A stretch of DNA of 64,000 bases from Tricholoma matsutake (Eukaryota; Basidiomycota; Agaricomycetes; Agaricales; Tricholomataceae), in NCBI GenBank assembly GCA_026075535.2, contig AP026538.1:3348001-3412000 (forward strand), written 5' to 3'. Position 1 is the first letter of the stretch, and the number at the start of each line of letters is the position of its first letter. Made by a program: the position numbers and the translations under genes. The notes under the pieces are model-generated. The model had not been told where the DNA came from. It saw only the letters and a list, made by a program, of their open reading frames with translations, and ran no database searches. Shown here one piece after another: positions 23,158-33,129 of this stretch.

Positions 23158-23939
23158 CTGATGACATTTTGTCATCCACATACCCTTCCTGCAACTGTGT
23201 ATGACAAAGCACACAGCTGCATCATTGGCAGCTCATCACTCTGCCCCACACCAGCACCATCAATGATGACCCCCCCCCCCCCCCCCAGCCCCCCCTGCTC
23301 CAGCCTCCTGCCACCTAACCCCATCAACACACACTCCCATAATGACAAACACAGGGATGGCAACACCACCCATGGACACAAACAAGCCACCTCACACACA
23401 ACATGGGCCAAATGGTGTGAATCATCATTTGGGCCACGGTAAGTTTTTTTTTCATTCTTTCATATTCAATCTAACTTAATTTCTTTGTTTTCTTTGTTTG
23501 TCAGGTTAGCACAGCACAAACCCCTAGAAACAAGCACCAGCACCTACCCCATGCCCATGAGCAACTGCTCATGGGGTGGATGGATGTTGAAGATGACAAT
23601 AACACTGAATGACACCACCAGCACCAGCAATAGCACCAGCACCAGCAGACCCAGATGGTGACACCAAGTGCCACCACCCCACCTCCACACCTACAAGCAA
23701 CTGCTCATAGGGTGGATTGTGGGTGTGGTTTCCTAGGGACAAGATGGCAGGGCCAACCACAACAAAGGATGCACCACCCACTGCCAGCCTCATGAGCAAC
23801 TGCTGGTGGGGTGGATGGTGGGTGGAACAACAAGAACAGGATGCACAACAGCAGATGAGGGACAGCAAGGAGCCACAAGGAGAGTGGCAGCAGGGGAAAG
23901 GACAAGGAGAGGACACCCCACCACCACAGCAGGAGGGAG
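23158..23939 (+). repeat. Intron-bearing hairpin unit, copy B
   Basis: Hairpin arms GGGCCAAATG and CATTTGGGCC end at 23435. Intron-like GTAAGTTTTT to GTCAG spans 23439-23504, with branch-like CTAACT at 23471. The next exon holds ATGAGCAACTGCTCATGGGG palindromes at about 23558, 23697 and 23790. A run of C lies at 23270-23286. No coding frame spans it. Confidence 0.6.
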
Positions 23940-24940
23940 TGTTAGGGTGACACCCACTATCTGCTAGCTAAGACCATGTGGGTTCTCAGGGGGCAGGATC
24001 CACACATGTGATGGGGAAATTGATGGTTTTGATGTGATGGGTTATTAATAGAATGGTTGGTTAAGAAAGGTGTTTCACACCACAAGTATAGGTGGAATAC
24101 CTAAGAGAACACAACTGTGGTCCCCTAGGTGTGTATTCAAGGTTTATATACTATGTTACATATATAGTACATTGTTGCTACCTATGTGCACATACATGCA
24201 CATATATATTGACACATGTGAAATACAATTCTCATGCCCCACGCATGCAGCATCATGTAGTGTCATTCAGCATAATATAGCATAATTGTTAAGACTATAG
24301 GTCTTGACTCAGCCCTTGGCTTTGTGTGTTGCAGTTGGAGGCTTTCCAACTGTATCGGTATCACACTAGGAGACTTTCCTAGTGTATCGGGCTTCCTGCC
24401 TTCACTTGGGTACTTCCTCAAGTAGTCATGGCTATCCGTACTCAGAGGCTTTCTGAGTAGACCGTGCATTCATGTATCACAGTTGGAGGCTTTCCAACTG
24501 TCGAGTTCGAGTTATCACAGCTAGGGGCTTCCTAAGCTGTTAAGTATTCTGGTTGAGTCTAAGACCGTTGATTGAATTAGGTCAAGCTGGAGAATACACA
24601 GAGTGTAGCTACAGCTTATATACTGTTCCAGGACTATCTATCATCCAATTGGAAGGTGAGATGCTTATCAGGTAAATATGGACAAGAACAATAGAAACAA
24701 TAGGCCTCATGCCTTGCATGAGGCATCTGATGTCAAGGAGTGCTGCACCGCAGCATGTCAGAGAACAATAAGAGATAAGCCTCATGTAAAGGGGTTGTCG
24801 CACCACGGTGTGTGTGGGAGTGGATTTGGGTGCATGGAGTCACCATGCGTCAAAGCGTCCTCAATGGAAGTGAGTCGTGTCGTGTCGATAAAGAAAAATG
24901 AAGTGCCCAGTCTTGCGGGTCCAGATAACAAATCGTAACA

Positions 24941-24960
24941 TCACCCTCTCTCTATCTTTG
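24941..24960 (-). promoter_or_regulatory. Ty3-1 polypurine tract
   Basis: On the element strand GATAGAGAGAGGGTGA directly precedes the 3' LTR (TGTTACG). This purine-rich segment is where plus-strand DNA synthesis would start. Confidence 0.7.
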
Positions 24961-25018
24961 AAGTCACTGACTTCGATCAAAATCTCTTTCTCCTCTTTAG
25001 TCAGGAGGTGGGGTGGGG

Positions 25019-25552
25019 TCATGGGGTTTGAGGGAATCGGTTGGAGCGCAGCAGTGTTCCCAACTCCCCATGTTCTCCGAGCAGGAGCCTCTTTGCCAGG
25101 CTATATCCACTCTCGTCATCATAGTGGGTATTCCACTGCAGGTCTCTCCACAGGGGCACACTTACCCCTGATAGTGGTCTTCTGCCAGGGAGTCCTTCTC
25201 GATCAATATAGAAGTCCTCTGGGAAGTAGTCCTCCTCGTCTAGTTCTCCCTCAAAGCACCACTCTTCGTACTGTGCCCTCACCCAATTGTAATCCGCCTT
25301 TGTGCTTCTCCAGGCAAAGAGACAGCATTTCAGACAGGTTGAGGTCATCCTTCTTATCCAATCATCCCTTGTAATCCAGAAGAGAATCCCATGTGGGCAT
25401 ATCCATATGGGTCTGCCAGGGAGTATGTTAGTCAGTGGTTGTTGGTCGATGACCGTTCACCCAGTCCTTGCTGGGGTTCGTGGTAGGTGTAGTGTCGATG
25501 GGATGGTGAGCATTCTGTGGTTTGTTTGGTGGGTGTCTTGGTCTTGGGGGTT
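25019..25552 (-). pseudogene. Small extra 3' frame of Ty3-1
   Basis: Downstream of the integrase, a 109-residue frame (25348-25019) encodes an acidic, aromatic-rich peptide (EEWCFEGELDEEDYFPEDFY). Codon-like composition extends further towards 25550 with breaks. Related extra 3' frames occur in other agaricomycete chromoviruses as far as I recall. The function is unknown, and the frame may simply be a degenerating end of pol. Confidence 0.45.
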
Positions 25553-26854
25553 CTACAGCTGTCGTCGCTGTTTATATGCCCCTAGGATTGTCTTGGCATG
25601 TTTCAGGTTTCCCTCGGGCTCCCATGAGTTCTCCAAGGTCGGGTATCCGACCCACTTCACTAAGAAGTGCATGGTCCTTCCTTTCTTTTTATGTCCGATG
25701 ATCGCTTCCACTTCATACTCCGATTCGCCTTCTATCAGGTCAGGCGGTGGTTCTGGGAAGTTTGGTCCATGTGTCTCAGTTTCTTTGTATGGGGAAAGAA
25801 GTGCTGCATGGAATACCAGGTGTATTTTCCACTGTTCTGGTAACTTCAGTTGATAGGAGAGTGGGCTCAGGACCTTCTCGATAGAGAATGGTCCTTCTCT
25901 TTTCGGTGCAAGCTTCTTTGTTTGGTGCATCGTTCTGAGGTTCTTCGCTTCTAGCCACACTCTGTCTCCTTCTTTGAATGGGGTGAAGTGCCTTGTCATT
26001 CTTTCCGCCATCATTTGTCTGGTCAACTCGTGAGTTGCCTTCACTTCGTCTTGGGCCCATTGCAGTGCAACTATTTGTTTTTCTATGGCCGGTATGTTCG
26101 TCTTCAGGTAGGGGAGTGGGATCGCCTTGGGCTCATAGCCCATCATGAGGTAGAACGGGGAGTTCTTCTGTATGGAGTGTGTTCTCTGGTTGTGCGTGAA
26201 CTCCGCAGTCGGGAGGAGGTGCTTCCAATTCTCCTGGTTGTTCGAGCAGAAGATCCGTAAGTATACTTCCACTTCCTGGTTCACCCGTTCTGTCTCCCCA
26301 TCGGTCTGGGGGTGGTACGCTGTGCTCATTGCCAGCTTGATTCCGAGTAGCCTTCCTAGCTCCTGGAACAGCTGCGAGGCAAATCTGGGATCTCTGTCGG
26401 AGATGATCTTGTCTGGGAGGCCGAATTGTTTGTAGACATAGTCTAGATAGAGGGTGGCCGCTCCCAATGCATCCACAGTTTTCCTGCAAGGGATAAAAAT
26501 TACCCCCTTCATAAGCCCATGGTCTACCACGACCATGAGTGCATCATAACCATCAGACTCTGGTAGGTCGGTTATGAAATCTGTCGTCACCATCACAAAT
26601 GGTCTCGTTGCTTCGGATTTGATCGGTTGCAGTGGGGGTGTCGTCGGGTGGGTGTTGACCTTCATTTGCTGGCATGTGGCGCATACAGCAACATAGTTCT
26701 TGATGTATGTCATCATTCCTGGCCACCAGTAGTCCCTCCTGATCATTTCGGTAGTCTGCCATTGTCCCGGGTGTCCACTGGTTATTCCTTCATGGTACTT
26801 TTGCACCAGCCTCTTTTGCAGTTCTCCATTGTTGGGGACATAGCACCTGTCTCA
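25553..26854 (-). pseudogene. Ty3-1 integrase with chromodomain
   Basis: The frame 26806-25553 (417 aa) is open but cut off from RT by a TGA at 26852-26854. It shows the HHCC zinc-binding start (YHEGITSGHPG, CATCQQ) and then the D,D-35-E core: TTDFITDLP, IISDRDPRF and DGETERVNQ, all catalytic residues present. The GPF module (REGPFSI) follows. The C-terminus is a chromodomain (YEVEAIIGHKK, FLVKWVGYPTLENSWEP), which in chromoviruses directs integration to marked heterochromatin. Without upstream stops this domain would be complete. Confidence 0.92.
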
Positions 26855-28668
26855 GAAGAATAGAAGGCCGTCTTCTATCTTCCAGTCTTCTAATGCCGAC
26901 TTTATTGGTGGCATTCCCTTGGTCTTTAGCGCCTTGATTGCGCTTTTCACCAGGTCGTCTTTCATGATACTCCCTGCAAGTAAGTCATGCATTTTGGTGT
27001 CAATGAATTTCATGAATACTGTTTCTGGCAGCATTGTGATGTCTTCGTTATCGTGTCTTCTTCCGGTATGTGGTCTGCTCTCCATGATAGCACATCACTC
27101 TGTACCATCTGAGATCCAGGTATGTGGACAAGTTGCAAGTCGAATTCCGATAGGAATAAGCTCCATCTTGCCTGTCGTCTGTTCAGTTTCTGTGCCATCT
27201 GGAAGTATGTTAGGTTCTTGTGATCTGAGAGGATTACTACCGGGTGTTCTGAACCCAGCAAGTAGTGTCTCCAAGTTTCCAGCGATCATACTATTGCCAG
27301 AAGTTCCCTGTTGTATATCTTGTAGTTCCATTCCATTGGTGTCAGTGCATGCAATATGTATCCGCATGGGTGCCAGTCTCCATTCGTATCCCTTTGTCTC
27401 AGCACTCCTCCTGTCGCATGTTTTGAGGTGTCTGATTCGATCATGAATGGCTTTGTCAGGTCTGGCATTAGCAGTACCAGTGCTTCTGCGAATTTCCTTT
27501 TCAGCGTCTGAAAGGCCTGTTTGCATTCAGTTGTCCAGTTGAATATTTTGTCCTTCTTCGTCAGCTCATTAAGCAGTCTGCTTGTCTCCGCGAAATGTCC
27601 GATAAACTTCCTGTAGAAGTTTCCAAATCCCAGGAAAGACCTGACTGCCTTTATGTTTGTCGGGGTTGGCCAATCCTGTATACCTGCCAGTTTCGTGTTG
27701 TCCATGGCAATTTCGTTGGGTCGGATGATCAGACCCAAGAATTCCACTTTGTGGACATCGAATTTGCGTTTCTCTGGTTTCAGGTATAGGTCGTTTTCTG
27801 CCAGTCTTTGCAGTACTCTCTTTGTCCTTTCCTGGTGTTCGTTCTGATCCTTGGAGAATATCAGGATGTCGTCCATGTAGATCACGAGCCATCCTTCTCT
27901 GATCATGTCGCAGAATAACTCATTCATCATCGCCTGGAAGGTCGCCAGTGAGTTGCATAATCCAAAGAACATCACTGTTGGTTCGAACAGCCCTCGATTT
28001 GTCTTGAAGGCTGCCTTCCATTGGTCTCCATCTTTGATTCTGACGTTGTGATATCCCCACTGGATGTCCAGTTTCGTAAACCACCTCGCCCCTCTTAGTT
28101 TGTCCAACAGGTCTCCTACCAGCGGCAGCGGGTAGGTGTTCTTGATCATTCCATTATTCAAGTACCTGTAATCTTGACAGGGCCATAGCGCATCTGAATC
28201 CTTCTTTGCAACGAAGAAGAATGGCGATGCCATGGGTGATTTCGATGGTTGAATGTATCCTTTCTTCAGGCTCTCGTTGAGAAACTCGTTGAGTTTCTTT
28301 TGTTCTGCCAGTGACAACAGGTAAACCCTGCAATCTTTTGCCATAAAGTCCGTTTTCAGTTCGATCGTGTGATCCCAGGGTCTTGATTCTGGGAATCTCT
28401 CCGATGCTTCTTTTTCGAATATCCGCTGGTACTCCCTGTACTGTTCAGGGAGTAGTTTGTCCAGGGTCCTTTGTTCGGGTTCTCCTTCCTTCTTGTGTGT
28501 TAGGTGTTGTGAGACTGATGTCTTTGCCCTGATCCAGATATTTTGTCCATAAGCATATTGCGGTGATCCTTTTGCCTTTATAATCTGAGAGATTGTCTTT
28601 GTCATCTGAGAATATCCATATCTTGGTTCGTCATATTCCTCCATTAGCGGGTGTCTTAGCTGGTTCAA
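26855..28668 (-). pseudogene. Ty3-1 reverse transcriptase and RNase H
   Basis: The 460-aa frame 28668-27286 holds the RT fingers and palm (SPMASPFFFVAKKD, LDIQWGYHNVRIK) with the intact active site VIYMDDILIF at about 27880. RNase H begins at PFMIESDTSKHATGGVL. A TGA at 27286-27288 interrupts ELLAIV...SLETW where Arg (CGA) is expected. The same frame resumes at 27261 with [11 protein letters not shown] and the RNase H end. A frameshift near 27050 moves to the frame ending at 26852. Another frameshift near 28650 separates it from protease. Confidence 0.92.
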
Positions 28669-29780
28669 ATATTCCGACGACGGGTTCTCCTTGGATGTAG
28701 GCGACCAGTAGCTCGTCGTCCTCGATCCTCAGTTTGGGTGTCTCTTTCGGTTGTTCCATTGCCTGTTCCGTTGCCTGTTTGTGGTTTGCCTGTGCTGGGT
28801 TTTCCTTCCCAGTGTCTTCTTTGTCTTGTGGCCCAATGGGCTCCACATCTTGAAGAGTCATGATTGTGATCTCTTCGTCGTTGATTTCTTTGATCGTTGT
28901 TTTTCTTGTCTTGATGGGCATCTTGCTTTTCTTTTGTTCTTTGTGGAGGACTCCTCCCATCAGTTTCACCTTGGCGACAACTCTTTGGCATAGCTCTCGG
29001 CATTCTTCTTTTGCCAGCTCTGCTTTCTTGTCTTTCAGGGCTATCTTTTCCCTTTCTTTCACAACTATTTGGGCTACTGCCAGTTGACCTTCTTCTTTCT
29101 TGGCGGCCAGTTTCTCTAGCTCTCTGGTGGCTACCTTTTTCCATTGTGCTCGTTCTTCCTTGGCAGTCTTTTTCTTGAGGGTGAGCCTTTCTTGATCTCT
29201 AGCGATGATGCCTCGGCACCATGCCTGTCGTTCTTCTTTTGTCATGTCAAGGGGGTTCTTCTTATTTTCAGTTCCTCTTCGGTGCCATGACAGGTGTTCA
29301 TTGTCAGTTTTCTTGGTCAGTACCCTACCGATAAGGGTTCTTCCTCTTCCATATGAGAATTCAGGGTGGGTCTTGTCGTTCATCCTGAATTGGAAGGTTC
29401 TGATTTTCCAGTCAATTACTGGATTGATTCTTCTGAGCCATGGCAAGCCCAAGATGACCGATTCCTTTCCCAGTCCTGCAATGAGGAAGGTTGTCGGGAA
29501 GGTTCTTCCATTGATTGTCAGGAATCTCCCCTTTCTTGTTTGGGGTTCCATCCACATTCCTGACCTTGATCACCTTCTCCAGGGGGTGCAGCTCAAATCT
29601 GCTGCTCTCCGCGAATTCATGACTCATGAATATCCCTCCCGCTCCAGAGTCGAGTAGGGCTTTGGTTTCGATGGCTTTCCCTCTGCCTGCTCCTAGCACT
29701 TTGATATCTAAATGCATAGATTGATTCTTCAAAGTGGCTAGTAGTACAGAGCAGACAGAGAGTTCGGTGGTACCTGGCAT
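28631..29780 (-). pseudogene. Ty3-1 aspartic protease and linker
   Basis: The protease active site LLDSGAGG lies at about 29655 in the frame 29780-29412. The flap-to-helix part (FLIAGLGKESVILGLPWL, about 29480) is in a different frame (29557-28631), so a one-base indel lies near 29560. The linker after protease is highly charged and helical (Glu/Lys-rich, about 28900-29250). Confidence 0.85.
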
Positions 29781-29797
29781 CGAGGCAGGCCACCTCT

Positions 29798-30916
29798 TTA
29801 AAAACCCTCGTCCTCAATAGCGGTGAGAGCTCCCTTCTTTTCTTCTTCATCGAGTTCTCCTATGATCGCTTGGATCTTCGAGTAGGCTTCTCTGCCTTTA
29901 TTCTTTGGGGGTGGCCAGTCCTCGGTCCTCTTTTCCCCTTTCTTGTGTTCGGTCGCTCTGTGTCCAGGCTGGTGGCACACAAAGCACAATCCTTTCTTCA
30001 TGTGTTTGATCCTCTCCTGATAGGAGAGTCGGTTGATCTTGAGTGGGGTCTCCTTTGCTTTAGAGCTTGGTAGCTTCTTTGTCAGAGCCTCCTGCAGCCT
30101 TCCTGTTATGGCTTTTGCTCTCCTCCACTGTCCATCGTACTTGGAGGCGGCGTTGATCATTCCTTCCAAGGTTGTCGGAATCATTTCCATATTGAAAACT
30201 CTTTCAAGGAGCTTGGGGTTCAGCCCATCCATGAAGAGTTCAATGAGGGCAGTGTCATCATTGATTCCCGCCTTCTCTTGCAGGATTCGGAACTGTGCAA
30301 TGTAGTCCTCCAGGTCTTGTCCCTGCTTCAGTGTCTTCATCTCGGTTCTGGCCCTGCCAGCTTCGTCGATTGGCATGAATGCTGTCTTGAGTGCCGATTC
30401 AAAGGTTGACCAAGTTCCTAGGTCCTCTCTTTCTGCCCATGTCTGTGCCCAGGGCGCAGTGGTTCCTCCGTTCATGAAGGACAATGCAAAGATGATTTTC
30501 TTCTCGTCGGTGTCGTAGATTCCATGGTTCACTCTCAAATAGAGTTTCACTTCTTGCAAGAACTTTGCAGTTCTAGTTTGGTCCCCTGTGAAGTTGGAGG
30601 GGGTTCGTATCCTGATCTCCTTGGTCAATGCGGTGGGTTTGGTAGACATGTTGGCGTTGTTGTCGGATAAGGAGAATGGGTCTCGTTCTGGGGGTTCTTC
30701 TTTATCGAAGGATCTAAAATCCTCTTCATTGAGGTATCGGGGTTCTTCGTCACTGGTTCTCCTTGAGAACCACTTCTGTGCTGGTTCCGAGTATCGTACT
30801 AGTCGACCCTGGTATCTATACCACGGGGTTCTTCCTGATGATGATGCTCCAGTTGGAGGTCTGTCTGGGCTTTGTCTGAAAGACATTGTGTCTGCACCTA
30901 GGTAGGTGGACTTCAT
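29798..30916 (-). CDS. Ty3-1 gag (capsid-nucleocapsid)
   Basis: This 372-aa frame is intact. A likelier start than the first ATG is MSFRQSPDRPP at 30886, because the first ATG lies only 4 nt after the primer-binding site. The retrotransposon gag domain is clear (WAEREDLGTW, then DYIAQFRILQEKAG). One zinc knuckle of variant form CX2CX4HX4H (CFVCHQPGHRATEH) is at about 29965; the usual last Cys is His. The protein would form the virus-like particle. The protease frame follows 18 nt after the stop in another frame. Confidence 0.88.
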   Translation of the reverse strand: MKSTYLGADTMSFRQSPDRPPTGASSSGRTPWYRYQGRLVRYSEPAQKWFSRRTSDEEPRYLNEEDFRSFDKEEPPERDPFSLSDNNANMSTKPTALTKEIRIRTPSNFTGDQTRTAKFLQEVKLYLRVNHGIYDTDEKKIIFALSFMNGGTTAPWAQTWAEREDLGTWSTFESALKTAFMPIDEAGRARTEMKTLKQGQDLEDYIAQFRILQEKAGINDDTALIELFMDGLNPKLLERVFNMEMIPTTLEGMINAASKYDGQWRRAKAITGRLQEALTKKLPSSKAKETPLKINRLSYQERIKHMKKGLCFVCHQPGHRATEHKKGEKRTEDWPPPKNKGREAYSKIQAIIGELDEEEKKGALTAIEDEGF

Positions 30917-30920
30917 AGAT

Positions 30921-30931
30921 CAGCTTGACCT
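30921..30931 (-). promoter_or_regulatory. Ty3-1 self-priming primer-binding site
   Basis: Two bases inside the 5' LTR, the element strand reads AGGTCAAGCTG, the exact 11-nt complement of CAGCTTGACCT. That 11-mer lies 33 nt downstream of the LTR TATA box (31225-31235 in this LTR, minus strand). No tRNA-type TGG start is present. The arrangement is that of Tf1/sushi-type elements, where the folded mRNA 5' end primes minus-strand synthesis. Confidence 0.75.
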
Positions 30932-31653
30932 TTTGTTAAGACTATAGGTCTCGACTCAGCCCTTGGCTTCATGTGTCGCAGTTGGAGGCTTTCCAACTGT
31001 ATTGGTATCACACCAGGAGACTTTCCTAGTGTATTGGGCTTCCTGCCTTCACTTGGGTACTTCCTCAAGTATCATGGCTATCCGTACTCAGAGGCTTTCT
31101 GAGTAGACCGTTCATTTGTGTATCACAGTTGGAGGCTTTCCAACTGTTGAGTTCGAGTTATCACAGCTAGGGGCTTCCTAAGCTGTTAAGTATTCTGGTT
31201 GAGTCTAAGACTGTTGATTGAATTAGGTCAAGCTGGAGAATACACAGAGTGTAGCTACAGCTTATATACTGTTCCAGGACTATCTATTGTCCAATCGGAA
31301 GGTGAGATACTTATCAGGTAAATATGGACAAGAACAATAGAAACAATAGGCCTCATGCCTTGCATGAGGCATCCAATGTCAAGGACATGCTGTGGCGCAG
31401 CATGTTGATTGTGAGGGTCCGACATCACAGACCTCATGTAAAGGGGTTGTTGCACCACGGTGTGTGTGGGAGTGGATTCGGGTGCATGGAGTCACCATGC
31501 GTCACAGCGTCCCCATTGGAAGTGAGTCGTGTCATGTCGATAAAGAAAAATGAAGTGCCTGGTCTTGCGGGTCCAGATAACAAATTGTAACAATAATTCA
31601 ACATAGTAAAATAAAAATGAAATCTTATTAGGTAATGGGGCTGTTTCCTAACA

Positions 31654-31854
31654 GAGGGTAGGCAAAATGTGTACATGCAAACTGCACCCACCACCTCACT
31701 GGAGAGCAAGGCAGAATTTAGTAGCCACCCCCCTCTACAATAGAGGGAGATTTTTTTAAAAGTTTTGTACACCCATCCAAGCAACAGGAGATTTCTTTTT
31801 TTTTAGTTACATGTAATTTCTAAATAGGTAATAAATGTCAAAATAACATTAATG
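31654..31854. other. Flank between LTR3 and tRNA-headed repeat
   Basis: Repeat-like DNA with a T-rich run at 31791-31804. It may be the remainder of the intron-bearing unit B interrupted at 23939. No gene was found. Confidence 0.3.
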
Positions 31855-32930
31855 ATGTAAAATACCACTGCATGGCAGATAGTGTTTAAGGGTCCAGTCC
31901 AGTTCGGTTTTTTGACCCAAAAATGGGAAGACTGCAACCTAAACTGGTCCAGGACCGATCCAGATAATGCTAGAACCAAACTGGACCACCTAGGACCAGT
32001 CCTTTCTAGTTAAAAGACTGAAAAAGACTGGTTAAGACTGGTTCAGACCAATGTTTTGTCATGAAATTTGTCATACTAATATAACCCATATGTATCTTAA
32101 CAAATATTACCTGGACCTTATAACCATTGTACAGACGGATAGAAATTGTAATTCCCCATCATTTGGGCCAACTTTTAAGACATGTCATTAAGATTTGACT
32201 TGGCTATGATCAATATAAAAATACATCTACTGAATAACTCATGCTGAACACCAAGAAATGTAATGTGACAACCATAAATTATGTGATGCATAGCATGCAT
32301 TGACAAATGGTGGGAGTATTATTATACATGTTAGTCCTATGTTCATTAATAGAATCAAGCAAATGATCAACATATGAGTAAGATGAAATGAAGATCAATC
32401 TGATACAACAAAATACTCATACAAAAATAGATTTGGTTATATCTTGCTCATCTTACCCGTTTTTTATGAACAAGTGGTCAAATTCAGTGGATTTCATGTG
32501 GGAACATGGTCCAATATATGTTCCCATGATAAAACTGGTCCTAACTGGTTTAGACTGGTTTTCTTCAGTTTTACAACATTTTTCAAAATGGAAAGACTGC
32601 TAACTGGACTGCAAAAGACCAGTCCATAAATAGACCACTGGTCCAGTCTTTTCTGGTCCAATTCAGTCCAATCTTGGTCTTTTATTCAGTCCTATGGACT
32701 GGACCCTTCAACACTAATGGCAGAGTGGTATAATAGTCTGTTGTTACATGTTGGAGCCATGAGGTTGTGGGTTCAAATGCCTGTTTTTATGTTCATTATT
32801 TTGTGGGGACTTCATTGAAAATTTCACCAAGTTAACTAGTTGCTTGGACTGTACTCAGACTATACATGGACTGTACTCGAAATGGAATTTACTCAGAATA
32901 CTCTCAGAAATTTCCCAAGTCCTGACAAAG
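31855..32930 (+). repeat. tRNA-headed dispersed repeat, copy 3, split by hAT
   Basis: The head starts at 31855 (GTAAAATACCACTGCATGGCAGA), is interrupted by 31880-32716, and resumes at 32717 with ATGGCAGAGTGGTATAATAG and a B-box-like GTGGGTTCAAATGCC at about 32768. The body continues with GGACTGTACTCAGAC words to about 32920. Copy 1 has the same order without the interruption. Confidence 0.6.
31880..32716. mobile_element. Non-autonomous hAT element (TSD ATGGCAGA)
   Basis: The 21-bp termini match at 20 of 21 positions: TAGTGTTTAAGGGTCCAGTC and, inverted, TAGTGTTGAAGGGTCCAGTC. The 8-bp duplication ATGGCAGA is perfect (31872-31879, 32717-32724). The interior of 837 bp is AT-rich with many CTGGTCC/GGACCAG words and has no transposase. 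Confidence 0.92.
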
Positions 32931-33129
32931 TTAGGGTGTAGCATGGGTCACACCACGGGTCAAAATCCATGCACTGTACCCACACCTGCATAACCTGCAC
33001 CTGTTCCTGCACCATACCTGTGGGTACAGGTTTCTACCACGGTGCTTGGCTGAACACCATGGATTTCTCCATGGTTCCTTCACACTGGGCACCCCTTCTC
33101 CATCAAAGGAAGCCCCTGCTGCATAGCAG

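Larger units (their letters stand above)
24287..31592 (-). mobile_element. Complete chromovirus Ty3-1 (Ty3/Gypsy, chromodomain)
   Basis: The 7306-bp element has LTRs at 24287-24940 (3') and 30934-31592 (5') and a perfect 5-bp duplication ATAAT (24282-24286, 31593-31597). By eye the LTRs are roughly 90-95% identical, with many C/T differences. Order along the minus strand: self-priming site, gag, protease, RT/RNase H, integrase with chromodomain, a small extra frame, polypurine tract. Two TGA stops and about three frameshifts inactivate pol. It still has many CpGs, unlike older neighbours, so it is comparatively young. It was inserted into an LTR3 copy. Confidence 0.96.
23940..31653 (-). mobile_element. 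Solo LTR (LTR3 family) interrupted by Ty3-1
   Basis: Two pieces, 23940-24286 and 31598-31653, together match the LTR at 55548-55928. The joined LTR is about 403 bp and starts and ends TGTTAG/CTAACA. On the minus strand it begins TGTTAGGAAACAG. GAGGG follows the right end and occurs 2 bp off the left end, so a target duplication is possible but not clean. Ty3-1 lies inside, flanked by ATAAT. Confidence 0.75.

Noticed and set aside
25302..25853. 183-aa plus-strand frame
   Set aside because: It is antisense to the Ty3-1 integrase and 3' frame.
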